Source of the DNA: Nitzschia sp. DOCU1 | Taxonomy: Eukaryota; Bacillariophyta; Bacillariophyceae; Bacillariales; Bacillariaceae | Length of the DNA stretch: 64,000 nt | Reading direction: 5' to 3' | Assembly: GCA_951394045.1 (NCBI GenBank) | Contig: OX595990.1 | Coordinates: 2,286,549-2,350,548, forward strand | In this document: one piece after another, positions 17,530-27,839 of the stretch | Position numbering within the stretch: the stretch's first letter is position 1 | Layout: each line of letters begins with the position of its first letter | Program-made: the position numbers and the translations under genes | Notes under the pieces: generated by a model | What the model saw: the letters and a program-made list of their open reading frames with translations, nothing else | What the model was told of the DNA's origin: nothing | The model's database searches: none

Positions 17530-19437
17530 ATGCCGCACCTACAAGAAAAAACAGAAGAAATCCATGGCCGGAGCAACGAGAAATCCTCCATGCCCCCTCA
17601 TTCAGATCTACTCATCACAGAAGCAAAGGAAGGTTTCTTGGATGCGACCGAAGGCCTCTTGACCATCAAGGGCATGAATTCGCAAGCGCCATCCAATGCG
17701 ACACTCCGCTCCGTCAGTGAGGACAGCACAGCAACTCCTAATCATCATCATCATGGTCCCAAGCAAAGCGTCATTACTCCTTCACCTTTCGGTTCTAGTG
17801 AGTATGCTTGTCCGAAGTTTGGACCTATCATGACGATTTTTGGAAACAAAAAGCTGGTGCCGTCACCGATTCGAGTGAAACGACGCGTGTCTCACTCGGA
17901 AGATGATGACAATGATGTGGAAGGAACGACAGGCATGGCTCAACCAACCAATCTTCGATATGTCGATGGTTACACTACTCCTACCAAGGCGGCTGTGCCG
18001 AACCATGCTGGCTCCTTGGACACGGACGAACATCCAAAGAAACGGCTGCTAGGGCAACTTGAGAAGGACGAGTCGGTGGCGAAGAAATCCAGAATGGTAG
18101 AAGAAGAGTACGATGAAGAGAGACGAGTGGAAGATGGATACGAGAGCCCCGAGACGAAGGCTGTCATCACGCCGGCATCGTCAGGTGAAAAGGGTAACGA
18201 GGAAGATGGCGCACCTACTGGTGGGCCACCAGGAGGAGCCTACCCACCCTATGGACATCACCACGGCATGGCATATCCTCAACAGTATCCAGGCTATCCG
18301 CCGCGTCGTCACCCATACGGTGCTCCCCCTCCTCCTGGGTATGGGCAGCCACCATTTGCAGGGGGGTATCCCATGTACAATGGATACCCTCCACCGCCAC
18401 CTGCTCATTTCATGGGACGCCCTGGTGCTCCCATGGGCGCTCCTTACTACCCGCCTTACCCTGCCCATAATCCTGCCATGATGAGGCAATATCCTCCACG
18501 GGCAGTCCCTCCTCAACCCTTTCCCGCCAGCAGCAGCACTCCGCAGCGAATGATGGGAAGACCCAGCGGCCCTCCTCGAGAAATGGCAGACCCAGCCCCG
18601 TCTCAGGATCTAGCAGCCATCCAGTCTGTCGCCGAGTGGCGGCAGGCGGCACTAGCCAATGGAAAGCCTCCAAGCGCTAATCGGTGTGTTCCACTCAAGG
18701 AACCGATTCCATCCAAATATTGGGGGTGGGTTTATTATGTTTATGTTTCTCGTACATTGATATCCATCATGCACTTACACTCTGCTGTCTTTGCTACCGC
18801 CAACAGAAATGCCGAAAAGACCAAGGATGCCGTTCTACCAGACTTTCATCGACTTGTCAACTACCCTGACTATCTTGTTAAGTCGCGCAACTCGTCCGCT
18901 TCTGACCCCAGTCAGGCAGATGCAGGGGGCAAACGAAACTGCGTCATGTGCGGCCAGCTTCGAGTTTGCTCGGCGGCTAGCTATGTTGGTCGCGGCCGCA
19001 ATGTTGCCAAGCCTGTCGAGGTCACTTCTTCCTGCTCGTCTTCTGTGGATGATGATTGTGCAGCCCACATTATCCCCCGCCAAAACAAGGGCCTCTGCAC
19101 GGCATGTGACGTGACTGTTTGGGTCGTTGTCACGGATGGGCTCGAAATCAAGTGGTGCAAGGGGTGCAAGAACTTTCGACCTTGGGCTGCCTTTGGTGAC
19201 AAGGGATCGGCCACCAAGTGTGTCCGCTGTCGTGACCGTCAACGCGAAAAGTACGCCATGCAAAAGGATGAAATTCGCCACCGCAAGGTCAAGCGATCGG
19301 CGTCTTCGACGAGCAGTATTCAATCCGAATCTGTTAGCCCATCCCCCTCGATGGATGGCGGCGCGGCAGATAATGAAAGCACTCACCTCGCTGCCGCTCG
19401 TGGCTTGCACAATCTGATCAATGCCGCAAATGTATAA
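17530..19437 (+). CDS. Pro/Tyr/Gly-rich protein with C-terminal zinc-ribbon-like cysteine cluster
   Basis: Function unknown. An 81-bp GT-AG intron with no stop and a length divisible by three is inferred at 18726-18806 (donor GTGGGT, acceptor CAACAG). Without it, 27 residues rich in hydrophobics would interrupt SKYWG-NAEKTKD. The spliced product is about 608 residues. Residues 1-230 are acidic and Ser-rich with short basic clusters. A low-complexity block of Pro, Tyr, Gly and His follows (YPPYGHHHG, APPPPGYGQPP). The last third holds CxxC pairs: CVMCGQLRVC, CTACD, CKGCKNFRPW and CVRCRDRQREKY, ending in a basic helix. This order suggests two zinc sites and nucleic-acid or protein binding. A nuclear role is inferred from the basic tail. 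Confidence 0.8.
   Translation: MPHLQEKTEEIHGRSNEKSSMPPHSDLLITEAKEGFLDATEGLLTIKGMNSQAPSNATLRSVSEDSTATPNHHHHGPKQSVITPSPFGSSEYACPKFGPIMTIFGNKKLVPSPIRVKRRVSHSEDDDNDVEGTTGMAQPTNLRYVDGYTTPTKAAVPNHAGSLDTDEHPKKRLLGQLEKDESVAKKSRMVEEEYDEERRVEDGYESPETKAVITPASSGEKGNEEDGAPTGGPPGGAYPPYGHHHGMAYPQQYPGYPPRRHPYGAPPPPGYGQPPFAGGYPMYNGYPPPPPAHFMGRPGAPMGAPYYPPYPAHNPAMMRQYPPRAVPPQPFPASSSTPQRMMGRPSGPPREMADPAPSQDLAAIQSVAEWRQAALANGKPPSANRCVPLKEPIPSKYWGWVYYVYVSRTLISIMHLHSAVFATANRNAEKTKDAVLPDFHRLVNYPDYLVKSRNSSASDPSQADAGGKRNCVMCGQLRVCSAASYVGRGRNVAKPVEVTSSCSSSVDDDCAAHIIPRQNKGLCTACDVTVWVVVTDGLEIKWCKGCKNFRPWAAFGDKGSATKCVRCRDRQREKYAMQKDEIRHRKVKRSASSTSSIQSESVSPSPSMDGGAADNESTHLAAARGLHNLINAANV
18726..18806 (+). other. Putative stop-free 3n intron in the zinc-ribbon-like gene
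   Basis: 81 bp bounded by GT and AG with a pyrimidine-containing 3' part. Retention keeps the frame open and inserts 27 residues, so both spliced and unspliced messages could be translated. Splicing is inferred, not proven. Confidence 0.6.
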
Positions 19438-20780
19438 GAAAGCATTCCGACCAATCCTATTTCTAACAAGGATGTGGCTTGTTTGCTCTAGTAGTGCCGA
19501 GTTCTAAACAATTGCCTCGCCGCGACATCCGGGGATGTCGGGAGGGTCTGGTCCCGGGGGAACTTCATAACTTTTAAGAAAGGGTTGATATTGGCTGCGA
19601 CATTTAAACTTTAGCTTCGACCCGTAGCACTCTCGTTACTGACTGTAGGATGAAAGGTCAATCGGTAGTAGCAAGCTCCTATGAAAGATCCGTATTTTTG
19701 TCGATCTATCACTGATTATCTGCGCGGTACTTCTTTCGGTGGGAAGCCCTTTCTTGCCATTGTTATAATGCTATGCCAACTGCGACTAGCTATAGTACTA
19801 GAACACTGTTGCTCGTAGAAATGTAGATGGTGCCATCTGAAAAAGCTCTGCGGTAGCTCGTTAGTGGTCATGTAAGTCCACAACCGCTTTCAAACAACGA
19901 AAGCAATGCGGGAACAACAACTAAAATAGCGATGGCGGCGGTAATGAGCCGCTTCTGGATGGGGATGCTGATTGATCTCATTTGTTCTTCTTGCTCTATT
20001 GATCGATCGGTAGGTAATATCGGTTTTCTCGTTATAATACTCTTTCAAGTTCCTATTGCTACCTTACTACCTATTTTGGCTTCATAACATTGTTGGTTGC
20101 TTGTTTAAGGACCATTTTCGTTGTGAAGGACCATTTTGCAGCAGGTGACGCAAAGTTGAAGCGGACGCCATTAGAAAAAGGCCCACTGACATCATCCAAT
20201 GATATGCCACGATGGGAGCATTGGTTCGATTTTTCGTCAACAAAGGCATATTTCACGAGAACCGCAAGTTTGTCCGTGAGAATGCGGAGGAATACGAATC
20301 ATAAATACAGGAAAGGCAATGGATTTGGAATAATGTGACTGTTCCACAGAGGCGAAAGGCACCTTCGATACTACATTTCGGAGTTTCGGATGATTGGGCA
20401 TGACACGCACAAAAACAAGAGTGGACCTCTCCCCCGCACTTTCATGCGCGCCACGAGCACAACTCCGAACGAGAATGCACCGGCTTCTCTACCGTTGTTA
20501 TGAGTACCAGGTAGGGCTCACTAACGCAGAACGCCTTCACGTTGCACTTGCAAGTTGCAAACCATACTTTCCTCCCGCGCGATGAAACGGGAAGTCCCTC
20601 CGAAAGCCGAATACTCACGAATCTCCATCTGTCCCCCAGGCTCAACTATTATTCCTTATCAGCCCCACAATCAATTCCGTTGTGAATCGATCAATCAACA
20701 TTACAGAAGCCATTGTCGATTTCGAGACCGCCACAATCAAAGCAGCAGTTGCTCCATTCACTGGCAGCGTTCCCTCGAAA
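19438..20780. other. Intergenic region, no gene recognised
   Basis: About 1.34 kb. A small perfect hairpin lies at 19524-19539 (GACATC and GATGTC around CGGG) about 90 bp after the stop of the upstream gene, possibly in its 3' UTR. A reading frame in register with the next gene begins upstream of its first ATG but with no ATG of its own. No RNA gene or repeat is recognised. Confidence 0.35.
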
Positions 20781-22667
20781 ATGGTGTGGAAGATTAAGAA
20801 TAAAAAGAACAGCAACGACAACACCAAGGCAATGCATTCTTCTTTAAGAAGTTCAGGCAGCGGAAGCACGGGGACTATGATATCGAAATCTCCAGGGAAA
20901 AGTTGTTTACGGAAATTAGGTGATTCGTTAGATTCGGACTGGAGCAACAGCGGTTCTTCCGTTGCCTCGTCACAGCGCTCCGATACGTTCAAGTGTGATC
21001 AGAGCTCCCTGGGTACCCCGGGCTCAACCCCCCGCAGTAACAATAGCAACGGCAGCTGTGAAAATTCAAGCCGGACATCATCGCAGGCTTCTGACAGCCT
21101 CGATGCCAGAATATCCGCTGCAGCTCGAGCGCACAACGTGTCTTTCCCAGAGTCTGCGCCGCTATCGGCGGGTGTGCGATCCACGGGCTCGTCCGGTTCT
21201 GGTTCTCAAAAGAACAGGGCCGTCCGCTTTTCCGTTGTTGAGATTCGAGATTATGAACGCGAAATCGCTGATAACCCCAGCTGTAGCTGCGGTCCACCCA
21301 TCGGGTAAGTAGTTTGAGTGGAAGGAAACCTAATACATTGAGAAGCATCAGGCAAAGCAACTCACACCGGTGTTTGCTGCAGGATCGGATGGTCTCATCT
21401 CGACTCGAGAGTGGTTCACTTGAATCACTATGAAAGCAGTAGACCTTACAGAAAGGGTCAATTAGAAATGACTTTAACTAGAGAGGAGCGGGAGGCACTT
21501 CTCCAAGAGTGGGGAGTATCATCTCATGAGATTGTGTCGTCCACGCGTGCCTTGAATAAAGCAAAGAACCAAAGGAGGCAAACCGTCCGAAATCTCAACA
21601 AAGCGGAGCGTTTGGAAGAAAGCATTGAAGGAGCAACCCGCAAGCTGAAGAAAGTATTGAGTCTGAGACGCAGTACAAAAACCGAAGTGGAGGAGCTTCA
21701 ACGACAGGCGGACTTGGCCGCCGCTATGTTGAGACGCATTGAAGTGGAAGAGGGCGAGGTGAAGTCAGGCGGACAGGCGTCCCATGGCACGGAGATCACA
21801 GAGGATGAGGGTACCTTGGGATCCTTCGAAGTCAAGGTGGCTCCGACTACTGAGGTAGCACCAGCCTCGCCTGCGACGTTGAAGGAAAGGACAGTGCCTA
21901 CAACTTCTGTATCGAGAGAGGACATGGACACGATTTCTTGCATAAGTGGGTTTACTCTGGGAAATAGTACCACGGCCTCAGCCCGTGAGATAGAACGATT
22001 CCACCGGGAGCTTGAGCTCGAGATGTTTGGCTATCAGGAGCTTCCATCCATGGTTGGGCAAACCTTGGAAGTGGATGTAGAAATCCCAGAAGAGGATAAG
22101 GTTTACTACGAACCTTCCAATATTTGCGGATCTAAGGAACCCCTCTCGGTGGTCAGTTCCTTGTGGGAAGACCAACTTTCTAGATCAGAACCGCAGGGTT
22201 GGCAACAATTGCCGCCCCAAGGTTTCCCATCAGGAGGCTACCCCGACCAATCTCTTCTGGGACAACAGCTCGCACAGGCGCAGTTTCCTATCCGTGCATC
22301 GTACAATGTTCATGGTAACACCATTTATGGCAACTATGAATTCCAATCGCAGGATGGGTATCATGTGGCCAATCACAATGTTCGCTTGAGTAGCTCCTTC
22401 GATCGTTGCGACATGGGTGCACATGTCACTTTGATCCGACCTAACGAGCTCAACATGCAGCAGCAATTCCCTACAGTGCCACCTATGCATCCCCGCAACG
22501 CTTACGCGGATGAGCCGGCTGTAGCGCATGTCCCGCTAGCTTCGCATCTTTCAGCCACCACCTGGATGGAAGGTCCAACAACGAGATCTCTTTCTTCTTG
22601 GCGCGGTAGACAATGTGATGCCGTTATCATTTCGGAGGATGACTTGGATGTGGAGGTTATGATGTAA
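20781..22667 (+). CDS. Protein with the GPP-x-x-IGW motif and coiled coil, function unknown
   Basis: The inferred exons are 20781-21304 and 21383-22667, with a 78-bp phase-2 intron (GTAAGT to TGCAG); 602 residues. The first in-frame ATG (MVWKIKNKKN) is taken as start. Residues 1-145 are Ser-rich. Residues 147-178 carry VRFSVVEIRDYEREIADNP followed by CSCGPPIGIGW, a motif I know as recurring in many diatom and other stramenopile proteins with no assigned function; the intron splits it. A basic coiled-coil segment follows (TREEREALLQEWGVSSHEI to LKKVLSLRR), with WGVS after the conserved REE run, then an acidic, Gln/Pro-rich tail. A regulatory or DNA-associated role is possible but not shown. 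Both splice sites fit the motif exactly, so the exon join is well supported. Confidence 0.8.
21305..21382 (+). other. Intron splitting the GPP-x-x-IGW motif
   Basis: Donor GTAAGT, acceptor TTTGCTGCAG, 78 bp, phase 2. Splicing makes GPPIG-IGW continuous, which supports it. Confidence 0.85.
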
Positions 22668-23995
22668 ATATAGCTCAACCAAGTTGCACCCTTGCTTTTC
22701 TTCTAGCTTGACGTGTTCTTCTTGACTTCTAAGGGGAGGGTGCATCCGCAGCAGGTAGCAAGTTTCTGGACGGATCAGCCTCGGTAGCTGGGGAAGGGGC
22801 GATAATCTTGGAGTCCAACAGCGGCCATTTTCAACGACTTCGGCCGCTATACTTGCCAGTGGCAGGCGTGAGGGTTCCACTCCTCATCCTTTTAGCATTC
22901 AGATCGAAAATGCTCACAGTAGCAACCCGACCCCCCCCCCCCCCCTATTAGCATCCGCCGTGGTGGTGCACACTAAGAACTTCTCTCTATTGAACAAGGC
23001 ACCAGCAAGGCTGTATCGTAGGTAAGTACTCCTCACTCCTATCCATTTAGCAGTTACCTAGACGATCGATATCTTCGCTCCCCAGAGCGATATACTCTGA
23101 TAGAAGAGTAGAGTATAGCTACCGAGATGTTATCTTTCCACATTACTGTAGCTATAATCGTCACCTGCTGATTGCTTGGCGTTGCAGTAGTTCGAAGTTG
23201 GCAAGTCCGATGACGTCATATTCAAGTTTGAATGACGTTTGCGACACTCGGCGTCTGTGTTCCTATCCGCGTGATTGGAAACTCAAAACGCGCAATCTGG
23301 ACCCTACAGTCGCCACGAATCCCATCAGGGAAATACGTTTGGAGATAAATGTCTTTATTCATGGAGCTTGTAATAATTTTGATTATTTTCTTGCGGTTTT
23401 GTAGAGGGGATAGAAAAACGAGAGGGATGCCGCGCTATTCGTGGATTGGTACAGTACGCCGTACGAGCCCTCACTGACTGTTTGTGACCCCGTTGATGGC
23501 AGGCACGCGTATCAGCCACGCAGCAGCCAGCAACGATGCGGTTCGTCCTCCGCTTCCTTTCAATTGACATCGCACCGCAGCTTTTGTTGTGTTTCGACTG
23601 TCGGGTGGTGTGGGTCCAAAGTTCTCGAACTCTCTCGTTGTTTCGACGCTTTAGCCACCTTTTGTGATAGAAGAGAAAGTACTTGGCAACAAGTAAACAG
23701 ATGGATCATTGCAGAACTCATATTTCTGCACTCGTACGTTTCCGATAGATCTCGCGAAGCACAGCCTGTAGTGAAGCATTCGAACACTGAAATCAAGGGT
23801 CACACGAAATCGTCTGATCCGGACTGCAGTGTAGGATTGTGCTGATCTCTTTTACGGTTATTGATTGGCGAAGTCCCTCAGTAGCATTACACGCAACAAA
23901 AGCACGCTTTGACCTCTACCACTACGGACACAATTCAACGAGTAGCCCCCGTCGACGTAGCTCTTTCCTCGTCTTTGAGCGAGAAACTGAACACA
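22668..23995. other. Intergenic region with a C15 homopolymer
   Basis: About 1.33 kb. A run of 15 cytosines lies at 22931-22945. Several short open frames exist but have no ATG or recognisable product. The last 150 bp are expected to hold the promoter and 5' UTR of the casein kinase 2 beta gene. No tRNA or other RNA gene was recognised. Confidence 0.4.
22931..22945 (+). repeat. Homopolymer of 15 C
   Basis: An uninterrupted cytosine run in intergenic DNA; on the other strand it is G15, able to stack as a quadruplex. It is also a likely site of length error in sequencing. Confidence 0.9.
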
Positions 23996-25266
23996 ATGGC
24001 CTACAACGAGGATTCCTCGGCTTCCGGCCATGATGAGCCATGGATCCAATGGTACGACTATTTTAATCACATGTATTGCGGTTATTGCCGCGGAAGTTAA
24101 GGTTTTGCTAACTCGTCTTTCTACATTTTCTGCTGCTTCCGATCCACAGGTTTTGCGGGCTGAAGGGTCACGAGATGTTCTGTGAAGTGGAGCGATCGTA
24201 TATTGAAGATGGATTCAATTTGTATGGACTGCGGGCTTGCGTCTCGAACTTCTCGGATTGTCTAGATTTGATTCTGGATCGAATCGGCCCAGATGATTCC
24301 GATGATTCACACCTAACCCAAAGCGCTTGTACGCTTTACGGTTTAATACATGCACGATATATCATCACTGCGCATGGGCTGGATGCCATGTACAACAAGG
24401 TGAGTAGTATTTTTAGAGAATTTGGACGAAGCGCCGTGCTTAACAGGAGAGATATATCTGCATTATTTGTACTGTTTTCCTCACACTTGTGGATGGCACT
24501 TTAGTATGCGGCGAAGGAGTTCGGCACATGTCCTTTAGTACAATGTGCGGGACAACCTGTCTTACCAGTGGGTTTGAAAGATGAAATGGGCGCTGACACG
24601 GTCAAAATATTCTGCCCGAAGTGCCAGTGCGTATATCATCCGCCTCCGGTACGATCACGAAGTAGTCACCACAACAATGCGGGTGCTGCGGGCGTGGACG
24701 GGGCGGCCTTTGGGACAACATTCCCTCATTTGTTTCTCATGACTTTCTCCAACCTGGTTCCGGATCGTTTGCCTCCGGCATCGGCGTACGTGCCGAGAGT
24801 ATTCGGATTCCGTGTACACTTATCGGCTCGACAGAGAGCAAGCGCCGCGGCTGCTACTGCATCGTCATCATCGGCACGACCGGCGGAAGGGGGGAACGCT
24901 TTAAAACGGCTACCTTTTACACGACGGAGTGGGGCTGCGTTTGAAGTGGCCAAGGAAGGTTCTGATCGAAAAAGTGCCAAGGGCGACGATGAGTCTGTAA
25001 CGAAAGATGGGGCTCCTACCGCACAAGTGAATGATGCAGCAAATGATACAAATTTAAAAAGTGGTAAGGGAACGGGTGTTTCCCACAGATCGACAAAGGG
25101 CGAGGATGCCAAGGACGACGAAGGAAGTCGAAAGTCAAAGACCGGAAAACGACGCAACAACAGTACCGAGGGAGACGCCAGCAGCGGCAAGGGAACAGGC
25201 AACGGAGTCGTGGACAGTGGTAGTTCGGCCAAACGAAGAAGAAAGGCAGACAATGGCAATACGTAA
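23996..25266 (+). CDS. CKB: Casein kinase 2 regulatory (beta) subunit with long C-terminal tail
   Basis: It forms the dimeric regulatory core of the CK2 holoenzyme and guides substrate choice. I infer exons 23996-24051, 24150-24399 and 24505-25266, with introns of 98 bp (phase 2) and 105 bp (phase 0); the product is 355 residues against about 215 in animals. The conserved core is complete: WIQWFCGLKGHEMFCEVE, the acidic DDSDDSH loop, LYGLIHARYIIT, and the zinc-binding cysteines CPLVQC and CPKCQC that build the dimer interface, then YFGT-like AAFGTTFPHLFLM and PRVFGFRVH. After about residue 215 there are some 130 extra residues rich in Lys, Ser, Gly and Asp, probably disordered and containing many potential CK2 acidic Ser sites. 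The start MAYNEDSSASG has the usual acidic N-terminus. Confidence 0.95.
24052..24149 (+). other. Intron 1 of the CK2 beta gene
   Basis: GTACGA to CCACAG, 98 bp, phase 2. Its removal creates the conserved W-F-C-G-L junction. Confidence 0.88.
24400..24504 (+). other. Intron 2 of the CK2 beta gene
   Basis: GTGAGT to TTTAG, 105 bp, phase 0. Its removal joins DAMYNK to YAAKEFGTCPLV, matching the family. Confidence 0.88.
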
Positions 25267-26040
25267 AGCGCGAGAGTGACAATTAGTTTTGGTTCAGAAG
25301 CGCCATTTGGGTTTTTTGTGTACAGTAGGCTGGTAAAATGGTGCGAGAAAGCTATCGCTTTTGCACTGAGCGTAGTGGCAATCAAGTAAAGAAAGGAAAC
25401 ATGCAGCCCCCACGGAACGTCTTAGAACAGAGCAGTTCTGCTAGAACTATTTTCTCTGGCCTGGATCATATTTGTCTCCTGCTGGTCTAGGTACATAATG
25501 CGGCCTATTATGACAGTATCGTAAGCTTTCGAAGTGTCACACTGAATAAAGCTCCTATTGGAGGCGCCAGGGATGTGGCCCATGTTGATGTCATGATGTT
25601 CAGCACCGTTTGACGGGGCACCCCTTTTCTGGTCTCAAGCTGATACTAGAAATGCGTTTTGATAGCTAAGGCAAGAGGGGTGGTGCAATTTTGCTGGTAC
25701 CTCGAGGGTGAGAGGGTTAGAACCTTTTCAAGCCGCTAGTGGAATCTCATCGATAGCTTCTCTGAGATCAAAGGTACCAACGATAAGGTACTACCGTACA
25801 TATGCGCATACATAGAGTCCCAGGCATTTTTGGCGACCATAGGTCATTTGGGTCGTGCGAACTCCGAAGAATTGAATGAAGAAAATCTTTCCCGCGCCGT
25901 CGCCACAGCCAGGCATCCGTGCTGCAATTGAGAGCAAGGTAGGAAAGTCGGGACGAGAATTGTTGCCAACTAATAGCTGTTGCAAACTTGTGCAGCATAT
26001 CCTAATCATAATCTTTCCAGAACTGCGGTAAAGGTACACC
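25267..26040. other. Intergenic region, no gene recognised
   Basis: About 770 bp between the CK2 beta stop and the next start. No repeat, RNA gene or supportable coding stretch is visible; its right end should hold the promoter of the 26041 gene. Confidence 0.35.
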
Positions 26041-27777
26041 ATGGGGAAGGACTACGACGAAGAATACTTCCGCGGTATCCTTGAAGAATGTGAATCGAAA
26101 TGTTACAAGAAGGCGCCCAATATCAAGTCAAGCCATCGACAGGGTTTTGTGGAGGCGTGCCAGGCCTTTCACGACGCCTTTGAAGAGGCAAAGAAGGCCG
26201 ATTCAGACGAGGTCATGGCCAAGGCAGCCAAGGCCCAAGAAAAAGCAATGAAGAAGTGCGTAAAGGCGGCAGCTAAGGTTTTCGAAAAGCTCGACTTGCT
26301 GGAACATTCGTCGCTTCAAGCACAGATGTTGAAGGGCTGTATTATCGTCAAAGCCACTCCAGCAGGGCTTGCGGAATTCTGTGCTGCTGATAGTAAGAAT
26401 GGCAAACTTATGGATCACTTGTTCAAGGAAACCACCTTGATGAAGGACATGATTATCAATGGAGGCGCCAAGAACGGAAAGTACGGTGAAGCCATGAAGA
26501 TTTATACTGATATTTTGGCAACATTTCCGGATTACGAGGACGAGTTTACTCCAACGAACAAGAAGCTCGCAATGGCGGTTTCTCTAGAACTAGCCACGCC
26601 AATTAACGAGTTCGACACGAAAATTCAAGTGGATCCAGTCAAACGCTACCTGCATTATCGGGATGCGTTCAAGAATGGAGAGCTAGACCCGGCGTTTCCA
26701 CACTTTAGCATCTGGGAACTTCGCCACGTTGTTAATTGTGATGCCACGGATGATCAATTAAAGTGGGGCCGTGATATGCTGATGAACTACGCTCCCTACA
26801 TCGCTGTGGTTCAAGATTTGAAGCTACAATATTTGTACATTCTTGAAACTGATGTTCTAACCCGAAATCCTAGCTGGACAGGCAGCCCGCGAACCTATCA
26901 GCAAGTTTTGTCTGGTGGAGGCAAAGATGGGCCGAACGCCTGGTTTGGGCGCTTCATCTGTAAGGCGTTCGGCATTCCGACATGGGGCTGCAAGCAGGGG
27001 ACCAAAGTTGGACTGACCCGTTGGACGGCTGAAGGCTGGGTAGCTTGCAATGGCACGGCGTGGGATGAGTGCGAGTGGGAAGGCGTCTCTGGTATTGATT
27101 TCAAAGGAGAAGTGGATGCTCGTGCTGCCACCCTGGAAGAGGATTACTATAAGAAATTGGTATTGTTGGAGTGTTTGGCTGAAGTTATGGACGCCCGACG
27201 CGGTGTGATTCCGGAAGACGAACGCCACATTCTGCACCCTCTTCGTACGTGGCGTTCCCTATCAATCATTCAAAAAGCACTCATGTTAGAATCCGGGTCT
27301 CCCAACACTTTCAAGCGAGAAGGTGATAGTCCCGTCAAGACCAGTAAAGAAAAATATCTTGAAATTTTCGAAAAGGATGAGCCCGACGATAAGATCAAGA
27401 ACAAGAGTGGAAAGTTAACCATTCCCATGGGTGCTTCTGCTTCTCAGTATGGAAACCTCATGATGATCGCAAGTTTTAAAGGAGGAAAGCAGATCAATTT
27501 TGCCGGAACTGGACATGTTGACTTCGATTTGCCTGATGATATTGAGCCTCGAACGTACAAGGTGACCGCTGAAGTTAATACGGTTCATCTCAAGCAAGGG
27601 CCGACGTTTTTCGTGGCAGAGGATGGAGAGCCAGTACCCGTCCAAGTTCCATACACGATGGGCACATGGCAGAAGACAACTCCAGTGGAAGTTGCTTTGG
27701 AGCCTGGCCAGACTCTGACCTTCAGGCGTGAGAAAGGTAACTTGGGATTGGCACTTCGCAGGATTTATTTGGAGTAA
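26041..27777 (+). CDS. Transglutaminase-like superfamily protein, probably without catalytic residues
   Basis: A 578-residue single-exon protein starting ACCATGGGG. Residues 1-210 are helical and Lys/Ala-rich. A central segment (about 215-370) runs through ELRHVVNCDATDDQLKWGRDM, SPRTYQQVLSGGGKDGPNAWFGR, KAFGIPTWGCKQGTK and RWTAEGWVACNG. This resembles the transglutaminase/papain-like core of a family found in plants and algae, in which a Cys precedes the RAxFGRF-like helix and a His lies in the GHAA-like strand. Here those places read KDGPNAWFGR and GTKVGLTRW, so neither nucleophile nor histidine seems present. The C-terminal 130 residues look all-beta, possibly a carbohydrate- or protein-binding domain. 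Family placement is from memory of the fold. A structural or binding role is inferred. It lacks a signal peptide. Confidence 0.75.
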   Translation: MGKDYDEEYFRGILEECESKCYKKAPNIKSSHRQGFVEACQAFHDAFEEAKKADSDEVMAKAAKAQEKAMKKCVKAAAKVFEKLDLLEHSSLQAQMLKGCIIVKATPAGLAEFCAADSKNGKLMDHLFKETTLMKDMIINGGAKNGKYGEAMKIYTDILATFPDYEDEFTPTNKKLAMAVSLELATPINEFDTKIQVDPVKRYLHYRDAFKNGELDPAFPHFSIWELRHVVNCDATDDQLKWGRDMLMNYAPYIAVVQDLKLQYLYILETDVLTRNPSWTGSPRTYQQVLSGGGKDGPNAWFGRFICKAFGIPTWGCKQGTKVGLTRWTAEGWVACNGTAWDECEWEGVSGIDFKGEVDARAATLEEDYYKKLVLLECLAEVMDARRGVIPEDERHILHPLRTWRSLSIIQKALMLESGSPNTFKREGDSPVKTSKEKYLEIFEKDEPDDKIKNKSGKLTIPMGASASQYGNLMMIASFKGGKQINFAGTGHVDFDLPDDIEPRTYKVTAEVNTVHLKQGPTFFVAEDGEPVPVQVPYTMGTWQKTTPVEVALEPGQTLTFRREKGNLGLALRRIYLE

Positions 27778-27839
27778 GTGCTTTTGGTTTAGAGCGACAA
27801 CGATCAATTGGCTGAACTAGGTAGTTTCAGATTAGAAGT

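Noticed and set aside
19524..19539. Small hairpin after the zinc-ribbon-like gene as a terminator
   Set aside because: Only a 6-bp stem with no T run, and hairpin terminators are not expected for nuclear protein genes.
23441..23845. 134-codon frame upstream of CK2 beta
   Set aside because: No recognisable features and placed where the promoter of the next gene should be.
24726..25385. 219-codon minus-strand frame over the CK2 beta tail
   Set aside because: Antisense shadow of a low-complexity Lys/Ser region.
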